DNA of 64,000 bases. Origin: Bradyrhizobium sp. WSM471. GTDB taxonomy: Bacteria; Pseudomonadota; Alphaproteobacteria; Rhizobiales; Xanthobacteraceae. Positions 54,903 to 63,704 of the stretch are shown one piece after another. Numbering within the stretch: the first letter of the stretch is position 1; each line of letters opens with the position of its first letter. The translations under genes and the position numbers were made by a program. Under the pieces are notes generated by a model that had not been told where the DNA came from, ran no database searches, and saw nothing but the letters and a program-made list of their open reading frames with translations. The stretch is from the NCBI RefSeq assembly GCF_000244915.1, contig NZ_CM001442.1, positions 7,018,012 through 7,082,011 of the forward strand, given 5' to 3'.

Positions 54903-55228
54903 GGATGGAATCCGGGCGATCCAGGGCACAGGGCAGTTACGCGGCTTACGGGCGGCAGTTTCGCCCGGGGAGCCCCCGCGCTCCACTTGAAATGGCGGGG
55001 CTGTGGATATGTGCATAATTCAAGCGGGAAAAACGCAACGAAATCAATACCGCTCCCCGAAGCACGCAGGCTTCGAAACAGCTTCATGCCGTCGTCATCG
55101 CGGCTTCCTTATAATCGCCACGGTCGGTTCCGCCATTTAGACGCGGGTGGGCGCCGATCGTGCTCGCAACCCTCGGGGATGCGGGAAAGACCGGCAGGAT
55201 TTATCCTGATTTGAACCGGAGAATTTCG

Positions 55229-55411
55229 ATGAGCCTGAGATCCAAAGACACTGCGATCGACGAGATCGTGGCAAGCTGCCACGGCGACCTGCGCGGTGCC
55301 GTGCGCGCGCTGCTGCTGATCAACGAGCACCTCGAGACGGAGCTGGCAAAGGCCTACGCCGCAGCGGTCGATCGCGGCCTCGCCGAGCGTGAAGGCAGCG
55401 TTTTGCACTAG
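55229..55411 (+). CDS. Small conserved protein, hypothetical
   Basis: 60 residues from ATG 55229, with a CCGGAGAA ribosome site. Helical throughout (DTAIDEIVASCHGDLRGAVRALLLINEHLETELAKAYAAAVDRGLAEREG in sense). No known domain; small helical proteins of this sort are frequent in Bradyrhizobium. Confidence 0.65.
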   Translation: MSLRSKDTAIDEIVASCHGDLRGAVRALLLINEHLETELAKAYAAAVDRGLAEREGSVLH

Positions 55412-55422
55412 GTGCTGTCGAC

Positions 55423-55683
55423 CTAGTTCGTGCTGTCCTCGTCCTTTTCCTCGTCAGGCGTGGGTGCGGGACAGGCGCGGATGGTCGAACGGGCAAGCTT
55501 GGCGTCGGCCTTCGATTTGTAAGGACCGTCACCGAACCAGACGTCGCCGATGATCACGGGATTGCTGGTCACGATGTTGCATTTTCCGGTGGCGCGATTG
55601 CCGACCACCCAGAACAGTCCGTCGGCAAGGCTCGCCGTGCTCGATGCCAACAGCAACATACCTGCAAAGATCAAACGCTTCAT
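55423..55683 (-). CDS. Small exported protein, hypothetical
   Basis: 86 residues from ATG 55683. Signal peptide MKRLIFAGMLLLASSTASLA, then a short beta-rich region (FWVVGNRATGKCNIVTSNPVIIGDVWFGDGPYKSKADAKLA in sense) with two Cys. An acidic C-terminal tail. No function known. Confidence 0.68.
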   Translation of the reverse strand: MKRLIFAGMLLLASSTASLADGLFWVVGNRATGKCNIVTSNPVIIGDVWFGDGPYKSKADAKLARSTIRACPAPTPDEEKDEDSTN

Positions 55684-55807
55684 GGCTGTGCTCCCGCGAT
55701 GAAGGTAGGCCTGCGGCGGGGCCACCCATACCCCTCGTAACGCGGCGCGTGTCATCGTGGTTAATCGGCTAGCGCCGCATTCGCTCGAGCAATGATCGAC
55801 TTGTCCG

Positions 55808-56446
55808 CTAAATGTCGCGGCCTTCGACCTTCTCGGTCAGCGCCTTGACCTGATCGGGGATCTTCTCGAGGTGCGGATTGACGGCGAGCGCCTTGCGGTA
55901 GGCCTCAAGCGCACGCTTTTCGTCGCCGACTTCCTGCATGATCATGCCGAGGCCTGCGAGCGCGCCGAAATGGCGGGGCTCGCGGATCAACACCTCGCGA
56001 ATGTCGGCGAGCGAGCGGCCATAGTCGTTCTGCATGTAGTAGAGCGTCGCGCGACGATTCCAAGCTTCGATGTAATCGGGCCTGAGCTTCACGACCGAAT
56101 CCAGCAGCTTGATCGCAACCTCGATCTTCTTTGCGTCGACCGCGGTCTTGGCCCGCGCCATCAGCAGCGCCGCGGTGTCGCTCGGGGTCTGGATCCAGAT
56201 CGCCCAGATCCGCGCCTCGACGTGCTTGGCGCTGGCCTCGTCGGGCGCAGCTTTCAGCGCGCCGAACAGGAAATCGAGATTCTTGGTGCGATCGACCTTG
56301 GGCAGCTTGGCCGGCGCTTCCGGAAGTTTCTTCTGCTTGCCGGGCGGGGCCGGCGGATCAGCCTGCGCCAGCGCCGGAGCGAGGCCGGCGGCTCCCAGCA
56401 CAAGGGCCAGACACAGGGTGCGCGCGACGAGGAATCTCACTGCCAT
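55808..56446 (-). CDS. Exported tetratricopeptide repeat protein
   Basis: 212 residues. Signal peptide (FLVARTLCLALVLGAAGLAPALAQA) and a Pro/Lys linker, then about three TPR-like helical pairs (PDYIEAWNRRATLYYMQNDYGRSLADIREVLIREPRHFGALAGLGMIMQEVGDEKRALEAYRKALAVNPHL in sense). A periplasmic protein-interaction role is probable. Partner unknown. Confidence 0.85.
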   Translation of the reverse strand: MAVRFLVARTLCLALVLGAAGLAPALAQADPPAPPGKQKKLPEAPAKLPKVDRTKNLDFLFGALKAAPDEASAKHVEARIWAIWIQTPSDTAALLMARAKTAVDAKKIEVAIKLLDSVVKLRPDYIEAWNRRATLYYMQNDYGRSLADIREVLIREPRHFGALAGLGMIMQEVGDEKRALEAYRKALAVNPHLEKIPDQVKALTEKVEGRDI

Positions 56447-56552
56447 GGTCGAAGTCTAAACGCGCAAAGCCGCCCTTGCAAAGCAGGGCGGCGTCAAACT
56501 CGTGTGAGACCGTGGTCTTGCGGAGCGCGCGCGGGCGTCCGGCAGGGCGATA

Positions 56553-56678
56553 TCAGCCCTGACGCGCCTTGAATCGGCGCTGCACCTTGTTGATCACATA
56601 GACCCGGCCCTTGCGGCGGACCAGGCGGTTGGCGCGATGGCGACCGCGCAGTGATTTCAGCGAGTTACGGACCTTCAT
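56553..56678 (-). CDS. rpmJ: 50S ribosomal protein L36 (zinc-free form)
   Basis: 41 residues: [20 protein letters not shown] then a basic, Tyr-Val-Ile-Asn rich C-terminus, ending in RFKARQG. It is the variant without the zinc-binding Cys residues. L36 is the smallest large-subunit protein. Located alone, as in other Bradyrhizobiaceae. Confidence 0.95.
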   Translation of the reverse strand: MKVRNSLKSLRGRHRANRLVRRKGRVYVINKVQRRFKARQG

Positions 56679-56855
56679 GGCAGAATCCTGAACGTTCGAA
56701 AGGCCGTGTTCGGCACTACCGTTTCGGCACGCGCGAATGAGGCAAAATGAGATTTTCCCGCTGGCGGACCGACCGCCCGGGACGGGGCGGTTCTTAAGGC
56801 ATGGGAGGACCGGATGTCAATGTTAACTGGCCCGATCCCACCCACCAAATTCTGG

Positions 56856-56877
56856 AAAACAACCCCATGCAAAGTAG
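56856..56877 (+). repeat. Dispersed short motif, AAAACAACCCCATGCAAAGTAG
   Basis: Second copy of the 22-bp motif at 5367-5388, differing at one position (C to A). Here it lies about 120 bp upstream of the amidohydrolase start. Confidence 0.7.
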
Positions 56878-56999
56878 AAACGGCCGGATCGGCCCAATCT
56901 GGCTCGGACGACGCCGGTCCTACAACGCCTTATCCCACAATGCCTTGCCAAGTTCGTTATATCATATAATCAATTCGACAACCCGTCGGGAGGAAACCC

Positions 57000-57884
57000 A
57001 TGCCGAAGCTGAAGCTGCCCAATATCGACGACGTCGTCGCCATCGATATCCACACCCACGCCGAGGAGCCCTGCGGCACCCACCCCGACGACGGCTATGA
57101 CGACTTCCAGGCGCAGATGGCGGACTATTTCAAGTCGCCGCACAAGCATCCGCCGACCGTGCCGGAGACCGCCGCCTACTATCGATCCAAGAACATCGCC
57201 GCCGTGATCTTCCCGGTCGATGCCGAACGCGAGACCGGCTTCCGCCGCTACAAGAATGAGGAGATGCTGGAGATCGCCTCCGACCATCTCGACGTCCTCA
57301 TCCCCTTCGTCTCGATCGATCCGCACAAGGGCAAGCTCGGGGTGCGCGAGGCGCGCAAGCTGATCGAGGAATACGGCGTGCGCGGCTTCAAATTCCACCC
57401 GACCATGCAGGGCTTCTACGCCAACGACCGCATGGCCTATCCGCTCTACGAAGAAATCAACAATGGCGGCGCGATCGCGCTGTTCCACACCGGCCAGACC
57501 GGCGTTGGCTCGGGCATGCCCGGCGGCATGGGCATGCGGCTGAAATATTCCAACCCGATGTACATGGACGACGTCGCGGCCGACTTCCCCGACCTCAAGA
57601 TCATCCTCGCCCATCCCTCCTTCCCCTGGCAGGAGGAAGCACTGTCGGTCGCGACCCACAAGCCGAACGTCTATATCGACCTCTCTGGCTGGTCTCCGAA
57701 ATATTTCCCGCCGATCCTGGTGCGCTACATCAACTCGATCCTGCAGGACAAGATGCTGTTCGGCTCGGACTGGCCGGTGATCACACCGGACCGCTGGCTG
57801 TCGGACTTCGCCAAGATCGACATCCGCGACGAAATTCGACCGAAGGTGCTGAAGGCCAACGCGCGGAAGCTGCTGGGGATCTAG
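57000..57884 (+). CDS. Amidohydrolase family protein (metal-dependent TIM barrel)
   Basis: 294 residues. HxH at AIDIHTHAEE (H18, H20), further His in FKFHPTMQGF, LFHTGQTG and ILAHPSFPW, and a terminal Asp in FGSDWPVITPDRWL, the pattern of the amidohydrolase-2/decarboxylase branch. Members decarboxylate or hydrolyse aromatic and cyclic acids; the substrate is unknown. ATG 57000 follows GGGAGGAAACCC. Confidence 0.88.
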   Translation: MPKLKLPNIDDVVAIDIHTHAEEPCGTHPDDGYDDFQAQMADYFKSPHKHPPTVPETAAYYRSKNIAAVIFPVDAERETGFRRYKNEEMLEIASDHLDVLIPFVSIDPHKGKLGVREARKLIEEYGVRGFKFHPTMQGFYANDRMAYPLYEEINNGGAIALFHTGQTGVGSGMPGGMGMRLKYSNPMYMDDVAADFPDLKIILAHPSFPWQEEALSVATHKPNVYIDLSGWSPKYFPPILVRYINSILQDKMLFGSDWPVITPDRWLSDFAKIDIRDEIRPKVLKANARKLLGI

Positions 57885-57905
57885 GGGCGATCCCGTCAGC
57901 GCATC

Positions 57906-57935
57906 GAGGGCTTCGACGCTGCTATCGAAGCCCTC
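57906..57935 (+). terminator. Hairpin after the amidohydrolase gene
   Basis: GAGGGCTTCGA (57906-57916) and TCGAAGCCCTC (57925-57935) form an 11-bp stem with an 8-nt loop but without a T-run, so termination is only likely. Confidence 0.55.
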
Positions 57936-58057
57936 ACGCTCAGGCCCTCAAGGCCTAAGACTTGAGCGGATGCCGCCGCGCAGGTCTAGCACCTAGCTGC
58001 GGGCCAAATCGCGGATGGCGGCCTTGACGCGCTGAATCCGACGGCCGCGTTATGCGA

Positions 58058-58405
58058 TCAGTTCACGCTTGCCAGATAGCCCGCCAAGATTGTCCGGCTT
58101 TCGCTGAGCGTCTCGATACGTTCATCGATCAGGCCGACCTGCTGCGTGAGTATTTTTCGCAGCTCGTTGCATGGCGTGAAAGCTGGATCGTTGTTCCTGA
58201 CGCAGGGAAGCAAGCGCTTGATGGTTTCGAGTGTCATCCCCGCGCCGCCGAGCATCTTGATGCGCCGTACGGTTTCCTCTTCGGCCGGGCCATAGTCGCG
58301 ATAGCCGGAGTTCGTCCGCAGCGGCGCAAGCAGTCCGTCGCCTTCGTAGTAGCGCAGCATTCGGACGCTGACCCCCGTCCGCCGGGAGAGTTCGCCGATT
58401 TTCAT
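58058..58405 (-). CDS. MerR-family transcriptional regulator
   Basis: 115 residues from ATG 58405. MKIGELSRRTGVSVRMLRYYEGDGLLAP is the MerR helix-turn-helix and wing, followed by a dimerisation helix. Two Cys (C68, C79) in LLPCVRNNDPAFTPCNEL could sense a thiol-reactive or electrophilic ligand. It is divergent from the oxidoreductase whose promoter it most likely controls (see 58416-58446). Confidence 0.9.
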   Translation of the reverse strand: MKIGELSRRTGVSVRMLRYYEGDGLLAPLRTNSGYRDYGPAEEETVRRIKMLGGAGMTLETIKRLLPCVRNNDPAFTPCNELRKILTQQVGLIDERIETLSESRTILAGYLASVN

Positions 58406-58415
58406 CTGAAGCCTC

Positions 58416-58446
58416 TTGACCCTGACAGCACTGTCAGACCTTACAG
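58416..58446 (+). promoter_or_regulatory. MerR-type promoter with 19-bp spacer
   Basis: TTGACC (58416-58421) and TTACAG (58441-58446) are separated by 19 bp, the spacing activated by MerR proteins through DNA untwisting. The spacer contains the palindrome CTGACAGCACTGTCAG (58422-58437). It points to the oxidoreductase gene. Confidence 0.85.
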
Positions 58447-58489
58447 ACTTTGCTCGTCCAAGTGAATCCACTTGTGAAGGGAGCCAACG

Positions 58490-59494
58490 ATGAAAGCCTA
58501 CCATTTGAATGCTGGTGCTGGCCGCCTTGCGCGCGCCGAAATCAGCAAACCTGAACCCGCCAATGGCGAGGTCCGCATGCGGGTCGAAGCGGCAAGTCTG
58601 AATTACCGCGACCTCCTGATCCTCGACCGCGCAGGCCAAGGCGAGTTCAACGGCCGCGTGCCACTCTCCGACGGTGCGGGTGTCGTTGACGCCATCGGCG
58701 CCGACGTCGCGCAATGGCGGCTCGGAGACCGCGTCGCTGCATCGTTCTTCCGCGACTGGATCTCGGGGCCGTTCAAGTCCAGCTATATTCCGTCATCCCT
58801 CGGTGGCAACACGATGGACGGAATGCTGGCTGAGTATGTCGTGCTGCCGGCAACCGCGCTGGTCTCGGTGCCGGCACATTTGTCTGCGGTGGAGGCCGCG
58901 ACCCTGCCCTGCGCCGGCGTCACGGCTTTCCACGGCCTGATCGCACGCGGCGGGATGCGCAAAGGCGACACGCTGCTGGTCCAGGGAACAGGCGGCGTTG
59001 CGCTGTTCGGTCTTCAATTCGCATCCGCCCTGGGAGCGCGTGCGATCGTGATATCCTCCTCGGACGAAAAACTCGCCCGCGCCAAGACGCTGGGCGGCTC
59101 GATCCTCATCAACTACCGCGATACGCCTGACTGGGATGTCGCCCTGATGAAGGCAACGGATGGCGCAGGGGCCAGTCATATCCTCGAACTCGGCGGTCCC
59201 GGCACTTACGACCGATCGCTGCGATCGGTCGCTTCAGGTGGCAAGATCGTCCAGATCGGGGTTTTGACGGGTTTCGGCCCCAAGCCCGACCTCGCGCGCC
59301 TTCAGTGGGAGAATGCCGACATCATCGGCGTCACCGTCGGATCGGTGGAACACTTTGCCGCGATGAATCGCTTCCTGACCGAACATGCGATCCACCCGAT
59401 CGTCGATCGGATCTACGAATTCGACGACGTCCCCGAAGCATATGCGCACCTGCGGACCGGCTCACATTTCGGCAAGATCGTGATCAGATTCTAG
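58490..59494 (+). CDS. Zinc-free NAD(P)-dependent alcohol dehydrogenase / quinone oxidoreductase (MDR)
   Basis: 334 residues, MDR superfamily. N-terminal GroES-like domain (VRMRVEAASLNYRDLLILDRAGQ), Rossmann motif LLVQGTGGVALFGLQFASALGARAIVISSSDEK in sense, and no structural or catalytic zinc ligands. It probably reduces an enone or quinone with NADPH. Controlled by the divergent MerR gene. Its start is preceded by GGGAGCCAACG. Confidence 0.88.
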   Translation: MKAYHLNAGAGRLARAEISKPEPANGEVRMRVEAASLNYRDLLILDRAGQGEFNGRVPLSDGAGVVDAIGADVAQWRLGDRVAASFFRDWISGPFKSSYIPSSLGGNTMDGMLAEYVVLPATALVSVPAHLSAVEAATLPCAGVTAFHGLIARGGMRKGDTLLVQGTGGVALFGLQFASALGARAIVISSSDEKLARAKTLGGSILINYRDTPDWDVALMKATDGAGASHILELGGPGTYDRSLRSVASGGKIVQIGVLTGFGPKPDLARLQWENADIIGVTVGSVEHFAAMNRFLTEHAIHPIVDRIYEFDDVPEAYAHLRTGSHFGKIVIRF

Positions 59495-59587
59495 AAAACA
59501 GAGGCCCAAGTCGCTATTGCGTCTTGGACCGATTTCGCGGCGCCTTGTATAGTCCGTGGACCGCAACGATCCCGGAGGACAGGTCAA

Positions 59588-60319
59588 TTGAGCCTCAAAG
59601 CCGTTGTCTTCGACGCCTACGGAACGCTCTACGACATCCAGTCGGTCGCCGAGACCACCGAGGATGCGTTTCCGGGCTATGGCGAGATCATCACGCAGGT
59701 CTGGCGGATCAAGCAGCTTGAATACACCTGGTTGCGCTCGCTGATGGGGCGCTACCAGGATTTTGCCGCCGTCACGCGCGACTCGCTTGCCTATACGCTG
59801 CGCGTGCTCGGGCTTGCTTACGAGAACGAGGCATTCGAGCGCGTGATCGAAAAATATCTGCATCTCGATCTCTATCCGGATGCGACAGCAGCGCTCACGG
59901 CTCTGAAACCGCGAAAACTCGCTATCCTCTCCAACGGAAGTCCCGACATGCTGAATGCGCTCGTGCGCAACTCCGGTCTCGACGCCCTGCTCGACGCCAC
60001 GATCAGCGTCGACGCGAAGAAGATCTTCAAGCCGAGCCCGGAAGCTTACATGCTGATCGGCGAGGTGCTGGGCACCGCGCCTGATGAAGTGCTGTTCGTC
60101 TCCTCCAATCCCTGGGATGTCGCGGGCGCGAAAGCATTCGGACTGAACGTTGCCTGGATCGAACGGGTGACGCCGGAAGCGATGGCGCTGGCTTGCGTCG
60201 AGAACGAACTCGTGGCACCGCTGACGATGTTCAAGGCGATCCGCACCCAGATGGACGAGCTCGGCTTTACGCCGGATCATCGTGTCCGGGCGCTCTCGGA
60301 GCTGCCAGAGATTGCTTAG
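59588..60319 (+). CDS. Type II haloacid dehalogenase ((S)-2-haloacid dehalogenase)
   Basis: 243 residues, HAD superfamily. Nucleophile D9 in VVFDAYGTLYD, R40, S115/N116 in ILSNGSPDML, K148 in KIFKPSPEAY, and SSNPWD (S172, N174, D177), all counterparts of L-2-haloacid dehalogenase residues. It hydrolyses 2-haloalkanoic acids to hydroxyacids. TTG at 59588 is the likely start, with GGAGGACAGGTCAA before it. With the hydrolase at 4397 it gives two unrelated dehalogenases. Confidence 0.85.
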   Translation: MSLKAVVFDAYGTLYDIQSVAETTEDAFPGYGEIITQVWRIKQLEYTWLRSLMGRYQDFAAVTRDSLAYTLRVLGLAYENEAFERVIEKYLHLDLYPDATAALTALKPRKLAILSNGSPDMLNALVRNSGLDALLDATISVDAKKIFKPSPEAYMLIGEVLGTAPDEVLFVSSNPWDVAGAKAFGLNVAWIERVTPEAMALACVENELVAPLTMFKAIRTQMDELGFTPDHRVRALSELPEIA

Positions 60320-60360
60320 GCATCGCCGCCCGCCCATAAGTCTGGAATGAGCCGATCTGA

Positions 60361-60828
60361 ATGAGCCTTCAATCCGTTCGCGATTTCTTCGCCGAAAAAG
60401 CCCCCGACATATCAGTCATCGAATCCCCGATCAGCTCCGCCACCGTGGCGCTGGCCGCCGAAGCCTATGGCGTCGAACCCGGGATGATCGCCAAGACGCT
60501 GTCGTTGCGGATCGGCGAGCGCGTCATCCTGATCGTCGCGGCCGGCACCTCGCGCATGGACAACAAGAAGGTGAAGGCGGCGTTCGGCGGCAAGCCGAAG
60601 ATGCTGGGGCTGGAAGAGGTCGCGGCGGTCACCGGCCACGAGGTCGGCGGTGTCTGTCCGTTCGGACTGAAGGCGCCGCTGCCGGTCTATTGCGACGTCT
60701 CGCTGAAAGCCTTCGACGTGGTGGTGCCGGCCGCCGGCTCGACCCATAGCGCGGTGCGCATCACGCCGGAACGGATGGCCGAGCTGACCGCAGCGGAATG
60801 GGTCGATGTCTGCGAGGTCAGGCCGTAA
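60361..60828 (+). CDS. YbaK/EbsC family aminoacyl-tRNA deacylase
   Basis: 155 residues. K45 in GMIAKTLSLRI and GGVCPFGLK are the YbaK/ProX-type signatures. The family clears mischarged tRNAs (such as Cys-tRNA-Pro). It is a stand-alone domain here, not fused to a synthetase. It follows the dehalogenase by 41 nt. Confidence 0.87.
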   Translation: MSLQSVRDFFAEKAPDISVIESPISSATVALAAEAYGVEPGMIAKTLSLRIGERVILIVAAGTSRMDNKKVKAAFGGKPKMLGLEEVAAVTGHEVGGVCPFGLKAPLPVYCDVSLKAFDVVVPAAGSTHSAVRITPERMAELTAAEWVDVCEVRP

Positions 60829-60883
60829 GGCAGCTGCGGGATGCCTGATGCATTTGCCGGTCAGGGAGGCTAATGTACGGACC

Positions 60884-61723
60884 ATGCCCGACGATAAGGT
60901 CAAACGGCGGCTGACCACCGTGCTATGCGCTGATGTGCACGGCTATTCTCGTCTCATGGAAGCAGACGAGGCGGGAACGCTGGAGACACTCCGCCGCTAC
61001 CGCACGGCCATCGCGCGATTGGTGGAGCGCCATGACGGCCGGATCGTGAATACCTGGGGCGATGCTGTCATCGCCGAATTCGCTAGCGTCGTCGAAGCCG
61101 TGCAGTGTGCGGTCGAGATTCAGCAGGAAATTTCCAACCAGGATGCGGGCCCACCTCCCCCGATGCGGTTTCGCATCGGCATCAATCTCGGCGATGTGAT
61201 GGTGGATGGTTCCGAACTCTACGGAGACGGGGTCAATATCGCGGCGCGTCTGCAGGAACTTGCCGAGCCCGGCGGCATCGTGATCTCCAGCTCCGCCTAT
61301 GATCAGGTGCACAACAAATTATCTGTTGGCTTCGACTGCCTCGGCCAGCGTCCAATGAAAAACATTGCGCCCGTGACCAGCTATCGTGTGACCATGAGCG
61401 GCCAAACCGCTCAAGCACGGAGCTTTCCGCCTGGCGAACGCCCGACGTCTCAGACCGCAATGGCGGGGTCGCAAACTGACGCCGCGCGCCGCGACAGATC
61501 CGAGTCATCCAATTGGATGGGCTTCGTTTCAGACGGGCTGGCGAAGCTGCCCCGCCCGATTGCGGGGGCCCTCACGGTGTCGGCCTTTCTGATTCTGATC
61601 AATATTTTCACCGGCATGCACAAGATCTGGTTCCATTGGCCGGTGGCAGCTTTGCTCTTCGGCGCCATCATGCGGACGGCGCTCCGGGATCGACCTGAGT
61701 CGGGCGGCAAGGGCGAGCGCTGA
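60884..61723 (+). CDS. Class III adenylate/guanylate cyclase with C-terminal membrane helices
   Basis: 279 residues. The cyclase domain occupies the first ~190 residues: metal Asp D17 in LCADVHGYSRLM and D60 in NTWGDAVIAEF, then GINLGDVMVDGSELYGDGVNIAARLQELAEPGGIVISSSAY in sense. A linker then leads to two hydrophobic helices (AGALTVSAFLILINIFTG and WPVAALLFGAIM). Membrane segments at the C-terminus are less usual than at the N-terminus. Signal input unknown. Confidence 0.88.
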   Translation: MPDDKVKRRLTTVLCADVHGYSRLMEADEAGTLETLRRYRTAIARLVERHDGRIVNTWGDAVIAEFASVVEAVQCAVEIQQEISNQDAGPPPPMRFRIGINLGDVMVDGSELYGDGVNIAARLQELAEPGGIVISSSAYDQVHNKLSVGFDCLGQRPMKNIAPVTSYRVTMSGQTAQARSFPPGERPTSQTAMAGSQTDAARRDRSESSNWMGFVSDGLAKLPRPIAGALTVSAFLILINIFTGMHKIWFHWPVAALLFGAIMRTALRDRPESGGKGER

Positions 61724-61791
61724 ACTAGGCGGCACGGCCGCATCTTCGCGCCCACTGCTGTGCGGGCGCCCGGATCATGCCTTGGGCAGCA

Positions 61792-62148
61792 CTAATCGTC
61801 GCTATCGTCATAAGGCCGCGGCTGCGCCTGCGGAGGTGGTGGCGGCACATTGTTGTATCGCGGCGCCGGCGCCACGCGGTTGCCCGGAACCTGCTGCTGC
61901 GAGGGCATCTGGTTGTTGGACTGGAACACCGCGCGACAACCGCTGGAGAGCTGCGGCGTGTTCTGCCGCAAGCAGGCCGTGATGCGGCTCACGTCAGGAA
62001 TCTGGTCGCTACACAGCCGCCACACATCCGGCGTGCAGGCCATCTGCTGCTCCATGGTTCCGCGATACTCTTCAGCGGATGCAACGCCCTGCGCGACGAT
62101 GCCCCCAATCGCAAGCGCCACACCCAGCGCAATCCGCTCTGTTCGCAT
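61792..62148 (-). CDS. Exported Cys-containing protein with Pro/Gln-rich tail
   Basis: 118 residues. Signal peptide (MRTERIALGVALAIGGIVAQGVASA), then a domain with four Cys (QMACTPDVWRLCSDQIPDVSRITACLRQNTPQLSSGCRAV in sense), reminiscent of the Cys-rich repeat found in bacterial and eukaryotic secreted proteins, and a Pro/Gln tail. Function unknown. Confidence 0.72.
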   Translation of the reverse strand: MRTERIALGVALAIGGIVAQGVASAEEYRGTMEQQMACTPDVWRLCSDQIPDVSRITACLRQNTPQLSSGCRAVFQSNNQMPSQQQVPGNRVAPAPRYNNVPPPPPQAQPRPYDDSDD

Positions 62149-62243
62149 GTCCGATTCCTTCGCGAGTCTCTCAAATTCTGTTCAATCAATGAGACGCGGA
62201 GAGGTTCTGGACCAACAAAAAATTGTGAAAACGGGCCAGGAAC

Positions 62244-63227
62244 CTATTGGACCTTGCCGATCTTCTTGACCGCCGTAATCAGCCGCGCGCTGTCGACCGC
62301 CACGAACTCGGCGAACGCCGGCGCGTCCTGATAAGCGACGAGACTGCCCGACGTTTCGAAGGCCTTGAGCACGTCCGGGCTCGTCATCACCTGCGCCATC
62401 GCCTCGCGCAGGCGAGTCGCGATCGGTGCAGGAAGAGCATTCTGTGCAAAGAGTCCGGCCCAGATGTACATCTCGACGTCCTTGTAGCCGAGCTCCTGGA
62501 ACGTCGGCACATCGGGGAAGCTTGCGATTCGCTTGGCGCCGCAATTGCCGAGCACGCGCAGCTTGCCGTCCTCCACTTGCGGCTTCAGCGTTCCCGGTGC
62601 GGCGGCGATCGCCTGCACGGTGCCGCCGAGCAGCGCGGTCAGTGCGGGACCTGCGCCGCGAAATGGCACATGCAGCAGCTTGATGTCGGCGCTGTTTGCG
62701 AACATCTCCATCGCCACATGCAGCGTGCCGTAAGGCCCCGACGAGCCATAGGTGATCTGGCCGGGGCGCTTCCTGGCGTCCTCGACGAAATCCTGCGCCG
62801 TCTTCCACGGCGCCGAGGCCGGCACAGCGAGCAGCGTGGGATCGGCCAGCACCCGTGCGATCGGCATGAACTGCGAGAGCTCGTAGGCGACCGGACGGTC
62901 GAACAGCCGGTCGGCCTCGGGCAGCACTGCAAGAGAGGACAGCGTCATCAGCAGCGTGTAGCCGTCAGGCTCGGCGCGCGCCGCCGCGGCATTGCCGACG
63001 GATCCACCGCCACCGCCGGCGCGGTTGTCGACGATGACCGCCTTGCCGAGGATTCGCTCCAGCGCCTGTGCGACGGGGCGGGCCGCGAGGTCCGCCTGGC
63101 CGCCGGCCGGAAACGGCACGATCATGGTGACGTTGCGAGAGGGATAGGTTTGCGCGAAAGCCGCACTCGACAACACAGGCAACAACGGCAATGCGGCAGC
63201 GGCGCGCAGGACATCGCGTCGATCCAT
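62244..63227 (-). CDS. Tripartite tricarboxylate transporter substrate-binding protein (TctC/Bug family)
   Basis: 327 residues. The N-terminus MDRRDVLRAAAALPLLPVLSSAAFAQ is a signal peptide, possibly Tat-type (RR). Core: YPSRNVTMIVPFPAGGQADLAARPVAQALERILGKAVIVDNRAGGGGGSVGNAAAARAEPDGYTLL in sense, the Bug signature. It binds a carboxylate in the periplasm. No TctA/TctB membrane genes are nearby, so it is an orphan binding protein. Confidence 0.92.
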   Translation of the reverse strand: MDRRDVLRAAAALPLLPVLSSAAFAQTYPSRNVTMIVPFPAGGQADLAARPVAQALERILGKAVIVDNRAGGGGGSVGNAAAARAEPDGYTLLMTLSSLAVLPEADRLFDRPVAYELSQFMPIARVLADPTLLAVPASAPWKTAQDFVEDARKRPGQITYGSSGPYGTLHVAMEMFANSADIKLLHVPFRGAGPALTALLGGTVQAIAAAPGTLKPQVEDGKLRVLGNCGAKRIASFPDVPTFQELGYKDVEMYIWAGLFAQNALPAPIATRLREAMAQVMTSPDVLKAFETSGSLVAYQDAPAFAEFVAVDSARLITAVKKIGKVQ

Positions 63228-63386
63228 GGCAGACTTCCTCCCCCTGTTTTTTCTTGTGTCGCTGCCAGCCTAGCGTGACCGTCCACAAGAACAAGCCGCG
63301 CGGCGGGATTAACCAAGCATTAGCCATGTTCCGCCCGGTCAGGAACGCCCCCCGGACTCTACCGTTGCCTCCCAGGGAGTGAAGCG

Positions 63387-63644
63387 ATGAATAGACTTCA
63401 GACCATTGACGTGGCGCTGGACGAGATGCTGGTGAATCTCGCCGCTATCGTGTTGCGGCTTTCAAAGCCCGAATTGACGCGAACGCCGGAAGCGCGCCGC
63501 GCCTTGGCGCAATCCGTGCATCAATACGCGGTCTGCGCGAAGAGATCGAGCGACCCGCGTGTTCATGAATTGAAGTCGCAACTGGAAGAGACGTTGAAGC
63601 CGAGCTTGCGCGTGGTCGCGAAGGATGGCGTGAAGGTGTCTTAG
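63387..63644 (+). CDS. Small conserved protein, hypothetical
   Basis: 85 residues, mostly helical (VALDEMLVNLAAIVLRLSKPELTRTPEARRALAQSVHQYAVCAKRSS in sense). ATG 63387 has GGGAGTGAAGCG upstream. No domain recognised. Confidence 0.6.
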   Translation: MNRLQTIDVALDEMLVNLAAIVLRLSKPELTRTPEARRALAQSVHQYAVCAKRSSDPRVHELKSQLEETLKPSLRVVAKDGVKVS

Positions 63645-63663
63645 TCGTACTACTGGGCGATAT

Positions 63664-63703
63664 GCCGTAGGGTGGGCAAAGGCGCAAAGCGCCGTGCCCA
63701 CCA
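63664..63703. repeat. GTAGGGTGGGCAAAG repeat, copy next to the transposase
   Basis: GCCGTAGGGTGGGCAAAG (63664-63681) then GTGCCCACC (63694-63702), matching one arm of the repeat at 843-939. It lies just before the stop of a REP-associated transposase on the other strand. Confidence 0.88.
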
Positions 63704-63704
63704 A

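Noticed and set aside
57906..57935. Strong terminator after the amidohydrolase
   Set aside because: The stem is good but there is no T-run, so it was listed only as a probable hairpin.
61777..62331. Plus-strand frame of 184 residues opposite the Cys-containing exported protein
   Set aside because: Basic, low-complexity composition. The minus-strand protein has a signal peptide and ordered Cys.
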